This document shows positions 20,953-32,437 of a stretch of 64,000 nt of DNA, piece after piece. How positions within the stretch are numbered: position 1 is the stretch's first letter; each line of letters starts with the position of its first letter. The stretch comes from Torymus aiolomorphi (Eukaryota; Arthropoda; Insecta; Hymenoptera; Torymidae): NCBI GenBank assembly GCA_036365515.1, contig CM070875.1:89108128-89172127 (forward strand), in the 5' to 3' direction. A model generated the notes under the pieces. That model did no database searches, was not told where the DNA came from, and saw nothing but the letters and a program-made list of their open reading frames with translations. A program made the position numbers and the translations under genes.

Positions 20953-21600
20953 TGGTAGCAGGTACCTGGTTTATTATCTTCTATATGGACTTTCGAGTCC
21001 TATAGAGATAATGGGGGGAAAAATCAAAGTAAGGTTAAAAAGACCACGTGGGTAAAAGAGTAAATAAAAGTGAAGAACATAAGTATTCAAATTCAACAAT
21101 GGAATAAAAGTGAATTAAAGAAAAATCAAAAGTTACGTAACAAGACGAAGAATTAAAGAAAAAACGTGGTCAGAACGACACAAAGTTCGAAGTGAAAAAT
21201 AGTCAGTTTGAAAAACTGCAAAGTGAAAAGTATATACATGAACAGAGAATAAAAATTGCTAGCTACCGAAATGTAAAAAGAATTTTGAATAATAATCAGT
21301 AAAAAGGTCCGATGTCGATGGATTAAAGAAAAAGTGTGAAAGGGTCACAAAAACGTGGTCAGCATGACACGAAGTTTGAAGTGCAAAAATAATAACTAAA
21401 GAACAATCAAAATAGAAAAATATACGCATGGTGATAAAGTAAGCTACTGGAATGTGAAAAGATTTTTTCAAAAATAATGATAAAAAAGTGCGATGTCAGC
21501 GGATTAAAGTTGGCGAGTGAAACACGCGGCACAGCTCAAGCATAGAGCACGTGCGCGCCACGAGGATTATACAGTAAACGTATAGGCTAATCACAAGTAT
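20953..21600 (+). other. Copia primer-binding site and leader
   Basis: TGGTAGCAGG directly after the LTR matches the complement of an initiator-methionine tRNA 3' end, the usual primer. The remaining ~640 bp is A-rich leader with an internal near-duplication (about 21130-21230 and 21320-21420, sharing CGTGGTCAG-ACGACACAAAGTT-type words). No ORF. Confidence 0.7.
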
Positions 21601-23913
21601 ATGAGTGACGAAAGTGAGATAGTGAATAAACACGTTGTTTTCGATAAAGATTTTAGAAACAAGTGCAGAAAATTATTTCTGAAAGAACTCAAAAAGATTA
21701 TTATTTTAAAAAGTGAAATCGATAAAATAATAAAAATTAAAGAAATCGAAATGGCAAAGCAAGCCAAAATTGAAGATATTGTTATACCAATTTTCGACGG
21801 AGAAAATTATTCAAGTTGGAAAATTAGATTAATGATGCTATTGGAGTACAAGGAGTGCAAAGAGCCTGCAGTAAGATTATAATTGGAAGCAGAAACCGAA
21901 CCAGAATGGAGAAAGAAAGACTTAAAGGCAAGAACGATTTTAGTAAGCACAATATCCGATAAACAGCTAGAATACGTGAAAGACTGCACAAGTGTTCGTG
22001 ACATGATAAATAAATTTGAAAAGATATATACGAATAAATCTACGGCTTTACAAATTTTGTGGAGAGGAAAAATTGATGAAATTAAGCTAAAGGACTATGA
22101 CACAGTAGAAGAATTTTTCATACATTTTGAAAAAGTAGTGAATGAATTTAAATCAGCTGGAGGAAATATAGATGAGTCCGAAAAAATGAGATATTTGTTA
22201 AAAACACTACCACCTAACTACAGTTATATCGGTGACTTTATAGATGTGATACCCGAAGATCAAAGAACTGTAGATTACGTGAAAACTAAAATCAAGGAGA
22301 AAAATATAACCAGAAATCAAAATGAAAAGAAAAATTTGAGCACTTTCAATGCCAAAACTAATAAGGAATGTTTTGTTTGTGGAAAACCCGGACATTACAA
22401 AAAGGACTGTTGGCACGCAGGGACCAACAATCAAGAAGAATATAGAAACCAAAAAAGAAATCAGCAGAGTCACCAGCGAGGCGTCAATCGAGACGGAGGC
22501 TACAGAGGTCGTGGCCGAGGAAGAGGTCATCACCAGAATCAATCGAGAGGAAGAGGCCATCACGACGACAATTCTAGTAGTGCTCAAACATGGGCCACAC
22601 AAGTGTTTAGTTCTCAAGTGAACAAGTGTAGTAAAACAAGTGAAAATCCAAATGAAATAAAGTGGTTACTCGACAGTGGCTGTTCAGATCACATTGTAAA
22701 CGATTGTAAATATTTCGAAAAATATGTAAACTTAGAAGATCATGTAGATGTAGAATTACCTGATGGTAAAATTTTGAAAGCCACTAAGATTGGCAATGTA
22801 AAAACATATTTTAACACATATGGTTACGAAAATGAAATTGATATAAAAAATATATACTATGTAAAAGATATAGTAAAAAACATATTAAGTTTTTCTAGAA
22901 TAACAAAAAATAACTGTACTATTGTAGCGAAAAATAATAACGCAAAAATATTCGATCAAAATAAAAAATTATTAGCTGTCGCATATCAAGATGACAACCT
23001 ATATAAAATGAAAAGCTATGTAAAAGAGAATGAAAGAAAAATTTATACAAATGTCACAAAATTAACCGAAAAAGAGAAATGGCATAGGGCACTAGGCCAT
23101 GTGAATTTCCAATATTTAAACATATTAATTAAAAATAAATTATTAGATGGTTTGCCAGAAAAAATAGAAAGCACACATATGAAATGTGCAAATTGCATAG
23201 AAAGTAAAATGTCCAATGAACCGTTTGAAAACAATAGAACTAGAACAACTGAAATTTTAGAATTAATTCATACTGACGTAAATGGACCACATAACACTAT
23301 TGGTTATTGTGGTGAAAAATATTTCGTAACATTCATTGATGATTACAGTAAATGTGCCAAAATTTATTGCATTAAAAATAAATCAGAAACTGCTAGTTGC
23401 TTCTTTGATTATATTAACTTAGTTGAAAATCAGTTTAATAAAAGAGTCAAAAAATTAAGATGCGATAATGGAAAAGAATATTTGAACAAAGAAATTTATA
23501 ATTTTATAAGACAAAAGTGCATACAATTATTACCATGTCCACCATATGTACATGAATTAAACGGCGTAGCCGAAAGGTATAATAGAACTGCTATGGACAT
23601 TGGCAGATGCTTATTAAGGGAAGCTAGAATACATAGGCGGTATTGGCTAGAAATAATGAATGCAGTATCGTATTTAAAAAACAGAACAATTGCTAATACT
23701 GTGGAAAATAAAACACCTTATGAAATATTTTTCAATAGAAAACCCAATGTAAAACATTTGAAAATTTATGGAAGTAGAGTCTTTGTAAGAATACCTGAAG
23801 TTAAAAGACAAAGTAAATGGGATGATAAAGCTCAATTAGGAGTATTAGTTGGGTACATAAATAATGGATATAGAGTTTTAATAAACGGTAAAGTAAAAGA
23901 TGTTAGCATGTAA
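21601..23913 (+). pseudogene. gag-pol: Copia Gag, protease and integrase
   Basis: Gag and pol share one frame, as in Copia elements. One in-frame TAA at 21880-21882 interrupts Gag after about 93 codons (FDGENYSSWKIRLMMLLE precedes it). Then follow the UBN2/DUF4219-like Gag region, a perfect CX2CX4HX4C knuckle (CFVCGKPGHYKKDC), an RGRGRG-rich linker, protease WLLDSGCSDHIV, the pre-integrase zinc region (HRALGHVNFQYL ... CANCIESK), and the integrase core with D (IHTDVNGPH), D (RCDNGKEYL) and E (HELNGVAERYNRTA). The frame ends at 23913; a pair of opposite shifts to about 23990 returns to it. Confidence 0.9.
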
Positions 23914-23991
23914 CAGTTGTTGAAGAAAGCACTAAATTAATTTGTTTGGAAAAAATTGATGATGAGAAAGATAGAGTAAATTATAAGAGTA

Positions 23992-25430
23992 GTGTCTGAA
24001 ATTGAAAATTATGTTGATGAAAATGAAACAAATCTATTATCTTCTAGTTTGACTTTCGAGTCGACTAGAGATAAACAAACAAATCTTGAAAATGTTGAAT
24101 ATGAACACAATGAAAATTTTGAGTATGAAAATGAAAATAAAAATAATGAAAATTTAACAATTCCAAGACAATCTAATAGAAAGAAAAGTCCAGTAACAAG
24201 ATACGGAAATCCTGTAACTAATTGTATTTATGTAAACTATGTAAACGTAAATGTACCAAGTACATTCGAGGAGGCGATAAAGTGTAATGAATACAAAAAA
24301 TTGCAAAAGGCAATGGACTCGAAGATAAAAAGTTTAGAGAAAAATGATGCATGGCAAATTGTTGATAAACCCAAAGATAAAAAGATAATTGATGTTAAGT
24401 GGATTTATAAAAGGAAGAGTGATAATACATATAAAGCACGACTAGTCGTTAGAGGCTTCCAACAAAAGGAATATATTGAAAATGTTTATTCACCAGTAGG
24501 AAAAATGCAAACTTTGAAAATTTTATTGTCACATTGTTGTAAAAACAATTTATACATAGAGCCAATGGACGTTGAATCTGCATTTTTGAATGGTCATGTA
24601 AAATCTGAAGTATACGTTAATGAGCCTAAAGGTTATGAAACAGGTGAAAATAAAGTCTATAAATTAAAAAGGGCACTTTATGGTTTAAGAGGAAGTCCAA
24701 GAGCTATGATTGTCTTCAGAAATATATAGAAAAGTTAAATTTTGTAAGAAGTAATTATGATTATTGTCTATATGTAAATAACACAAAGATCCAATATACA
24801 TATTAGTTTTTGTAGATGATCTTTTAATATGTTGCAAAACTAAAAATATGATAGACGAAATTAAAGAAAGTTTAATGAAAAGATTTTCAATGAAAGATTT
24901 AGGAAAAGTTGGAAACTATATTGGAATTGATATTGGTTATAGTAAAGATAGAAGTAAAATGATCTTCAGTTAGATTGTATGGCAGATTCTGATTATGCAG
25001 ATGATAATATCGATAGGAAATCTACAACAGGATTTATAATTTATGGAAGTCTAATATTTTGGAAAACCCATAAACGAAACAATGTAACTAAATACTCACT
25101 TTTGCTGAGTATACTGCAATGTCAGAAGCAGTAACGGAAATATTATTTATTAGAAACTTGTTAAGTGAATCATTTGATGTAAAATTTGAAAAACCTATAA
25201 AATTGTATGAAGATAATTCAGGTGCAGTTGCAATTGCAAAGTATAGAAATTTTATTAAAAACTCAAAGCACATTGAAGTGCAATACCATTACATAAATGA
25301 AAATTACGAGAATGGAATGATAGACATTGTAAAAATTGATACAAGTTTGAATTTAGCAGATATGTTAACAAAGAGTCTTGACAAAACAAAATTTGTGAAA
25401 AATAGAAACGCATTGAAATTGATTATATAA
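23992..25430 (+). pseudogene. gag-pol: Copia reverse transcriptase and RNase H, broken
   Basis: RT begins with DAWQIVDKPKDKKIIDVKWIYKRK and runs through KARLVVRGFQQ, EPMDVESAFLNG and YKLKRALYGLRGSPRA. It shifts frame near 24705, then shows the catalytic FVDDLLICC (about 24808-24832) and MKDLGKVGNYIGI. At about 24970 the reading jumps to the late RNase H block CMADSDYADDNIDRKSTTGF, so roughly 200 codons are missing. The final part 25119-25430 (MSEAVTEILFIRNLL ... LYEDNSGAVAIAK) closes RNase H in another frame. Non-functional. Confidence 0.85.
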
Positions 25431-25491
25431 AATAAGACCAGAATTAATGAAAAGATTGCAAAAAGTTCAGGATTGTAGATTTAAGGAGTCG

Positions 25492-25721
25492 TGTTGGAAT
25501 ATAAGTAAATGCTACGCTCCTGAACATAGCTACATGCGTGTGAGTGTGTATGAGTAGAGCGAGAGTATCGCCAGCGCCGACAGCGCATGTACAGTTAGTC
25601 GTCACGAGATAGCCATGTAAGGCGGACGGGTTCTCACCACTGTAACCTAGACCTAAGTAGCTAATAAACATACTTTATATTATTAACAATAACCTTAACT
25701 TATTTACCCCATATTACAACA
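25492..25721 (+). repeat. 3' LTR of the Copia element
   Basis: 230 bp, preceded by a short purine run (AAGGAG) that could be the polypurine tract and followed by GTTAT and the resumed satellite unit. Confidence 0.93.
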
Positions 25722-27435
25722 GTTATAACGGAAGCTTCCAGCTAGATTCCGGAGTAACCTTTTTAGGGAGCTTCCAGAACGCGTTAGGAAAGTCTAACAG
25801 AAAGGTTCCAAAAGTGCTACGGTGAAATATTACTCAATACTTACGAGTAAGCTTCCACAAATCTTACATAAACGATTACTGAAATGAGCACTGGAAGCTT
25901 CGCCGAAGGCTCTTGGAAGCTAACATAAAGCTTCTAGGAAGAATAAAAGTTAAATTACATATAAAGTTACGTGAAGCTTTTGAAATATATTCCAGGAAGC
26001 TTCCTCTGGAAGTTCCAATTAAAACTTGAGGAAAGCTTTCATGGAAGATTCTAGGAAGTATTCAAGCAAGGTTCCTGACATATAAATAAAGCCACTGGCC
26101 TAAAGTTATAACAGAAGCTTCCGGCTAGATTCCGAAGTAACCTTTTTAGGGAGCTTCCAGAAAGCGTTAGGAAAGTCTAACAGAAAGGTTCCAAAAGTGC
26201 TACGGTGAAATATTACTCAATACTTACGAGTAAGCTTCCACAAATCTTACATAAATGATTACTGAAATGAGCACTGGAAGCTTCGCCGAAGGCTCTTGGA
26301 AGCTAACATAAAGCTTCTAGGAAGAACAAACCTTAAATTATGTATAAATATTACGGGAAGCTTTTGAAATATATTCCAGGAAGCTTCCTATGGATGCTCC
26401 AATTAAACTTTGATGAAAGCTTCCATGGAAGATTTTAGGAAGTATTAAAGGAAGGTTCCTGAAATATAATAATGTAACTGGCCTAAAGTTATAACAGAAG
26501 CTTCCGAGTGGACTCCGAAGTAATTTTTTTAGGAAGCTTCCAGAAAACGTTAGGAAAGACTAACAGAAAGGTTCCAAAAGTGCCAGGGTGAAATGTTACT
26601 CAAAATTTACGAGAAACTTTCCATGAACCATACATAAACGATTACTGAAATGAACACTGGAAGCTTCGCAGAAGGCTCTTGGAACCTAACATAAAGGTTC
26701 TAGGAAGAACAAAAGTTGAATTACATATGAAGATTGCGGGAACTTTTTGAAATACATTTCAGGAGGCTTCCCATGGAAGTTCCAATTCTACCTTGAGGAA
26801 AGCTTTCATGGAAAATTCTAAGAAGTATTCAAGCAAGATACCTGACATACAATAAAGCAACTGGTCTAAAGTTATACCGGAAGCTTCCGAGTGGATTCAG
26901 GAGTAACCTTTTAGGAAGCTTCCATGCCAAAAGCGTTAGGAAAGACTAATAGAAAGGTTCCAAAAGTGCTGCGGTGAAATGTTACTCAATACTTACGAGA
27001 ATGTTTCCACGAAGTTTACATAAAACATTACTGAAATCGGCACTGGAAGGTTCGCGGAAGACTCTTGGAAGCTAACATAAAGCTTCTAGGAAGATCGAAA
27101 GTTAAATTACATGTAAAGATTGCGGGAAGTTTTTGAAATACAGTCCAGGAAAATTTTGATGGAAGACTCCAGGAAGTATTTCAAGCAGGGTTCCTAACAT
27201 AATATAAAAAATAGCTCGCTTAAGAATATAATGGAAGCTTTCAAAAGGGTTCCAAAGTAACATTCCTGAGAAGCTATTAGCAAGTTTTAGGGAAGGCTGA
27301 CAAGAAGGTTCCAAAAGTGCTGCGGTAAAATGCAACTTGAAATTTACGGGAAAGCTTTTAGAAAGGTTACATAAAAGTTTACAGAAGATCAGCACTGGAA
27401 GTTTCGCGGAAGGTTCCAACTTGGAAGCTTCATAG
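25722..27435. repeat. AAGCTTCC-rich tandem array, middle part
   Basis: Continues the array cut by the Copia element: about five units of ~360 bp, becoming more diverged to the right. GAAGCTTCCAGAA recurs at 26533-26545. The small ORFs here are chance. Confidence 0.85.
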
Positions 27436-27583
27436 ATTCATAGATCGTCTGAGAATCATCTTATTTTGAAAATCGAGAAAGTTCAGGCGCGCTGCGCGCG
27501 CTCTTCCTTTGCCTTTATTATGTTATGTCTGTTACGAAACCAATTTGTAAATCCGTTTGTATTGAAATTCACTTTTATACACA

Positions 27584-28926
27584 CATATATGGGAGCGTCC
27601 AGCAGAAACGGGCCACCGAGCGCGCGCGGTGCCTTTTTTCGCGTAAAAGGCGCTCTGTTTAACTCGCTCATAATCGTATGCTGCGTCTTTGAAAAAAAAA
27701 CCAAGGACCTATATCGGTAGATTTTTTTCTGTTCTTTCCAATTGCGCGATTGTTTTTATTGCGAAACGCGTTCTTCTGGACGAAAACTCGAGTTGAATAT
27801 TGAAAGCCATTTTTCTCAAAGTATATCACGTTTTTTTCAAAATAAACTACACCATTGGAAAGTACAACTCTTAAGCTTCAAAATCCTATCTTGGAGAAGT
27901 TGGAGAAATAAAGGGTTTAAAAGTAACAACATGAAAAAGACAGTGCCGAGGGTCCGCGCGAGCCCCTCGCGCCCGTGCGTACGGCATGTTTAAGTGCACG
28001 CTCTATTCAATTCACTAATAATCGTGTACCAAGTCTCTGAAAAAAGAACTAAGGACATATATCGATAGATTTTTTCCTGCTCTTTCCAATGGTGCTATTA
28101 TTTTTATTCCGAAATGCTTCCTTCTAGTTGAAAATTCCATTTGAATGTTTAAACTCTATTTTTTCAATAAAATATCAGTCTTTTCTTCAAAATGAATTAT
28201 ATTCTTCAAAAGTACAAGTCTTAAACTATAAAATATTATATTTTTAAGTTGAAACATGAAAAGTTAGAAATAGTAAGATCAAAAAGACAGCGGCTGCCCG
28301 AACTTTTTACGCTATGCTCAAGGGCGGATTAATACACGCTTGGTGCTTGCCATCTAGCGGGCACTTCAGGTACTAATCCCGAACAGAAGCATTTCGGAAT
28401 AAAAATAATAGCACCATTGTAAAGAGCAGGAAAAAATCTATCGATATATGTCCTTAGTTCTTTTTTCAGAGACTTGGTACACGATTATTAGCGAATTGAA
28501 TAGAGCGTGCACTTAAACGTGCCGTACGCACGGGCGCGAGCGGCTCGCGCGGACCCTCGGCGCTGTCTTTTTCATGTTGTTACTTTTAAACCCTTTATTT
28601 CTCCAACTTCTCCAAGATAGGGTTTTGAAGCTTAAGAGTTGTACTTTCCAATGGTGTAGTTTATTTTGAAAAAAAAACATGATATACTTTGAGAAAAATG
28701 GCTTTCAATATTCAACTCGAGTTTTCGTCCGGAACAAAGCGTTTCACAATAAAAACAATGGCACCATTGGAAAGAGCAGGAAAAAATCTATCGATATAGG
28801 TCCTTGGTTTTTTTTTTCAACGACGCAGCAGACGATTATGAACGAGTTAAACAGAGCGCCTTTTACGCGAAAAAAGGCACCGCGCGCGCTCGGTGGCCCG
28901 TTTCTGCTTGACGCTCCCATATATAC
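27584..28926. mobile_element. Foldback element with tandem-structured arms
   Basis: Left arm (about 27584-28125) and right arm (about 28387-28926) are inverted copies, starting ATATATGGGAGCGTC and sharing ACGGGCCACCGAGCGCG and AACTCGAGTTGAATATTGAAA. The ~260-bp centre is unique. Within each arm two diverged copies of a ~380-bp module follow one another (AGGACCTATATCGGTAG at 27703 and AGGACATATATCGATAG at 28053). No ORF. The apparent ORFs are arm sequence read twice. Confidence 0.85.
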
Positions 28927-29802
28927 ATAAATAATTAGAGAATTTCTTTTAAATAATTTCTTCAAAACTCTGTCTTGATCTCAAATTACGAGTTACCGAC
29001 CGCGTGCACGAATTTTTATTCGGGGCCACAGCTATCTCTTAACCAGTTTTTGAAATTGATGAAAAGGGACCACGGGATAGGCGCGAAGAGGCGCGCTTGT
29101 AGACGTTCTGGTCGGCTGAGACATTCTTTTAAAGTGTTACCATAGCAACCGTTTGACTTCAAACATAACAAAAAAAGAACAAAAAAGATTCATTCTATGA
29201 TTGAAGATCAATACGTTCGGAGGTATTTCAATCTGTCTATATTACGTTGACTAATAATAAAAAATAAATATTTATCCACTATTCTTTGACTTTATTAATT
29301 CTTTTACGAACAATGCATATGCAATAAATAACCGCAAATTTATTCAATATTATTTCTTGAAACTTGGATTGTATTTGTCTGTTTATAGCTACAATACAAA
29401 AATTTGGAGGTTATAATATACAATTAAAGTTTGGAGGTATAATATTTTATGAAAGGTTTTAGGTAATATTGTTGGAATATTTTAAAAACGTTTCTTGATT
29501 TACTAATAAATAATTTTTCGATTTGATGGAGAAGTTTACGTTGCTTTTAGTGAAATATATCATGAAATATTTATCTTTAAGATTTCCGCAATGTATCGCT
29601 TTTGTCATTTCTCGGAATGCTTCCGAAGTAATTAAAAAACATTTATAGAATTATGGAAAAATAGTTCTTCAATATAATGTTGAATATTACGTCATTATTA
29701 GTGAAATATTATAATTAAATGAAATGTCTCTGCAATATTTCCGTAATGTATCGCCTTATCAATTTTCGGAATATTTCACAAATGTTTCACAAACGTTTCT
29801 TG
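28927..29802. other. AT-rich non-coding DNA
   Basis: No gene. Several reiterated phrases (TTTCGGAATATTTC, AATGTATCGC, AGTGAAATATTATA-like) recur at 29575-29790, suggesting old degenerate repeats. Confidence 0.5.
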
Positions 29803-31084
29803 AATTGTAATATCGATAAGTAGGAATCTTCATTTTTGTCATTTTCATGCAATTTTTCGCCGAGTATATGAGAATATCTCTAGAACTTTTAATGTTCAGT
29901 GTTTAAAAAAAACATAATTTTTTTGTTCGAGCACTTACTTATCTATTCAAAGCTTGCTTTACTCATTTTTTAGTTTTTTTTTTTTTTAATGAAAGCAACA
30001 TAATTCCATTTTACGAGTATATCGAAAATTTTTTTTTTATAATATAAATGACGAACTTATTTGGCTTAATCCTATCAAAATTGTATTAAATTTTAAATAT
30101 ATCATTTTGACAATTTAACTACGTTTTTCTAAAATATTAAGTTAGTGATTACAATGACTTTTGGAATATAAAATTCAAAATTCAGCGTGTGCTTATCAAA
30201 AATCTATTTTTTTTTTTTCTTAATGAGTTAACGCTTGAGAAGTAATTTTTTGAAGACACATGACTTTTAAACAATGCGTGGCACACCCACGTGCAACAAA
30301 TCAAATGATTGTATTTTTAATAAAGAATGAAATCTGATAGCCATATTAAGAAAATTCTTTATGTTAAAAGGTATGGAACAGAATTACTATGAAAATATTT
30401 ATTTTTGAGAAATGACTGATACAACTTTCTTGATTCTAGATTTCAAATGTATTGTAGGCACATCACTGAAATTAGGTTTTTCTACTTACGCTCTATACGT
30501 AACTGGAACGATTGTTTCATACATGAAACATTTAAAAAACATTTATTTTTACCTATTTACTTTGCTGAAAGTATATATTTCTTATTAAAAAGATCTAAAA
30601 ATTTGACGTAACGTGAAAATTAAAAGTTCTGGAGATATCCCCATATCTCATGATAGTACTAATAGAATCGCTAAGAAAATTCTGAATATAGTATTTATGT
30701 ATAGAGAGGACGTGAAAATTGTGTTCTTCTAAAGGAATGTTTGAAAGTTAAATTATTAAATAATTAAATTGGGTTAATTTTGGACTCCACATGGCCAAAA
30801 AAGGAATATAATGAAAAATATACAGTAAAATTTTTTTTATTATAGCTTATCAAATCTTCAACTTGAATGGTCTACCTGGAGTCTAAAATCAACCCAATTT
30901 CATTATTTGATAAATTAACTTTCAAACATTCACTTAGAAAAACACAATTTTGACGTCCTTCCTATATATAAATACTATACTCAGAATTTTTTGAGCGATT
31001 CTATTCGTACTATCATAAGATGTACTCGTTGAAAAATTGCATCAAAATGACAAAAAGCAGATTCCTACTTATCGACATTACAAT
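29803..31084. repeat. Palindromic element interrupted by a smaller insertion
   Basis: The left arm (29803-29869 plus 30643-about 30792) and right arm (about 30876-31084) are inverted copies sharing TCGATAAGTAGGAATC, TTTGTCATTTT-ATGCAATTTTT, GATAGTAC-AATAGAATCGCT and GAATGTTTGAAAGTTAA. The left arm is split by the element at 29870-30642. A further partial direct copy of the right arm lies at about 31120-31205. Confidence 0.75.
29870..30642. mobile_element. 773-bp MITE-like element nested in the palindrome
   Basis: Ends are inverted: GAGAATATCTCTAGAACTTTTA at the left and, complemented from the right, GGGGATATCTCCAGAACTTTTA. ATAT stands on both sides (29866-29869 and 30643-30646) and the opposite arm of the host palindrome, which is uninterrupted, gives the empty site. 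The interior is AT-rich without an ORF. Confidence 0.7.
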
Positions 31085-31404
31085 TTTTTTTTAATTAAAA
31101 AATTTCTAAACAACTTTTTGGAAAAACACAATTATTAGGCCCACCGTATATATAAATACTATACTAAGAATTTTTTTAAACCATTCAATTAGAATTTTCA
31201 TAAATTATTTAATCAACATAATGAAATGCCAAATATAAAAACATGTCTATTCAGCGTAATAATTCCGACACAATAATTTTTTAATTTACCGCATTAAATA
31301 TATAATTTTTGAAATACATTAATATTTTAAATAAAATAATCAAAATAATAACAATTAAATAATCGTGAAAAGTGTAACTTATTTAAATGAAAATGTCCGA
31401 ACTC

Positions 31405-31485
31405 CTTCAAGCGAGCGATAGCGTAACGGATAGCATGCGTGCGTAGTAACCCAAGGATCGTGGGTTCGATTCCCGGTCAGGTACA
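31405..31485 (+). other. tRNA-like sequence (pseudo-tRNA or SINE head)
   Basis: Contains an A-box-like TAGCGTAACGG and a perfect B box GGTTCGATTCC (31463-31473) about 40 bp apart, with AGTAACCCAAGGATCGTGG between. An acceptor stem is not convincing. It resembles the sequence at 55636-55712. Confidence 0.5.
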
Positions 31486-31599
31486 AAAATTTTATGTGAC
31501 ATTTTTTCTGCGATTATAAAATGGCGATTAATATAGGTAGAAATAAGTTCTAAAGAATATGTGCGAATTGTTAATACTTATAGAGAATTTCTAATATTT

Positions 31600-32422
31600 A
31601 TAGCTTTAAGTTACTCTTTCAAGAATTTGGAAAAAGCTTCCTAAAAGCTTACTGGAAGGTTGCCACAGACTACCTGAAACTTCCAGAACCATATGTGAAA
31701 GCTAACTGAAAGCTTACTGGAAAGTTCATAAAGTCTACTTGAAACTTTCGGTAACTTTTTCGAAAGATTCCTGAAAGTTTCCTGGAAGGTGCCCACAGAC
31801 TACCCGAAGCTTCCAGTAACTTATTTGAAAGCTAACTGAAAGCTTACTGGAAGATTTCGATAGTCTACTTGAAACTTTCAGTAACTTTTTCGAAATATTC
31901 CTGAAAGTTTCCTGGAAGATTCCTACATCCTACATGAAACATACAGTAATTTTTTCGGAGACTCCCTTAAGTTCCTGAAAGGTTCCTGAAAGGATTCTTA
32001 CACAGTTCCTGAAATCTTCCAAGGAAGCTTCTCGTCATGAATTTGACCTAGACATTATGTACTGCTGGGAAGCTTTCATGGAACCTTTCTGGAAGCTTCC
32101 ATTCTCAAACTGACATAAATCGATTCTGAAGTCTTGTAGGAAGTATTTTTTAAAGCTTTCTGTAATCTTTCGGGGAAGACTACTGGAAGATTCCCACAGC
32201 CTACATGAAGCTTCCAGGAACTTTTTGAAAGCTTCCTGAAAAGTTCCTAGAAAGTTTCCATAAGCTTCCTGAAAAGTGTCTGAAACAGTTCCTGCAATCT
32301 TCCGAGGAAGCTTTTTGTCATGAATTTGACCCAGACATTAGGTACTTTCAGGAAGCTTTCGCGGAACCTTTCCTGAAGCATACGAAACTTTCATGAAAGC
32401 TTCCGGGAAGTTTCTAGTAAGC
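31600..32422. repeat. AAGCTTCC/GGAAG-rich tandem array, right part
   Basis: Units of about 120 bp (CACAGACTACC-GAA recurring) pass into units of about 296 bp (GTTCCTG-AATCTTCC-AGGAAGCT at about 32002 and 32298; GTCATGAATTTGACC-AGACATTA in both). Vocabulary is shared with the left array but the units differ. Confidence 0.75.
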
Positions 32423-32437
32423 TTTCATGCTATGTGG

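Larger units (their letters stand above)
20723..25721 (+). mobile_element. Copia-type LTR retrotransposon
   Basis: A 5.0 kb element with 230-bp LTRs (20723-20952 and 25492-25721), each starting TGTTGG and ending ACAACA. It sits inside the satellite unit at CCTAAAGTTAT: GTTAC precedes it and GTTAT follows, a 5-bp target duplication with one change, and intact neighbouring units show the empty site. Integrase lies before reverse transcriptase, the Copia order. The LTRs differ at nine positions by eye (about 4%). Pol has several frame breaks and an internal deletion. Confidence 0.93.
19507..32437. mobile_element. 12.9 kb inserted block bounded by 15-bp inverted repeats
   Basis: The left end reads CTACATAGCATGAAA (19507-19521) and the right end TTTCATGCTATGTGG (32423-32437), complementary at 14 of 15 positions. 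The host transposon is collinear with copy 1 across the two sides, so the block is an insertion. Inside are AAGCTTCC-rich tandem arrays at both ends, with Copia, foldback and AT-rich DNA between. No transposase belongs to it. It may be a large non-autonomous element made mostly of satellite-like DNA; the target duplication is not resolvable. Confidence 0.6.
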
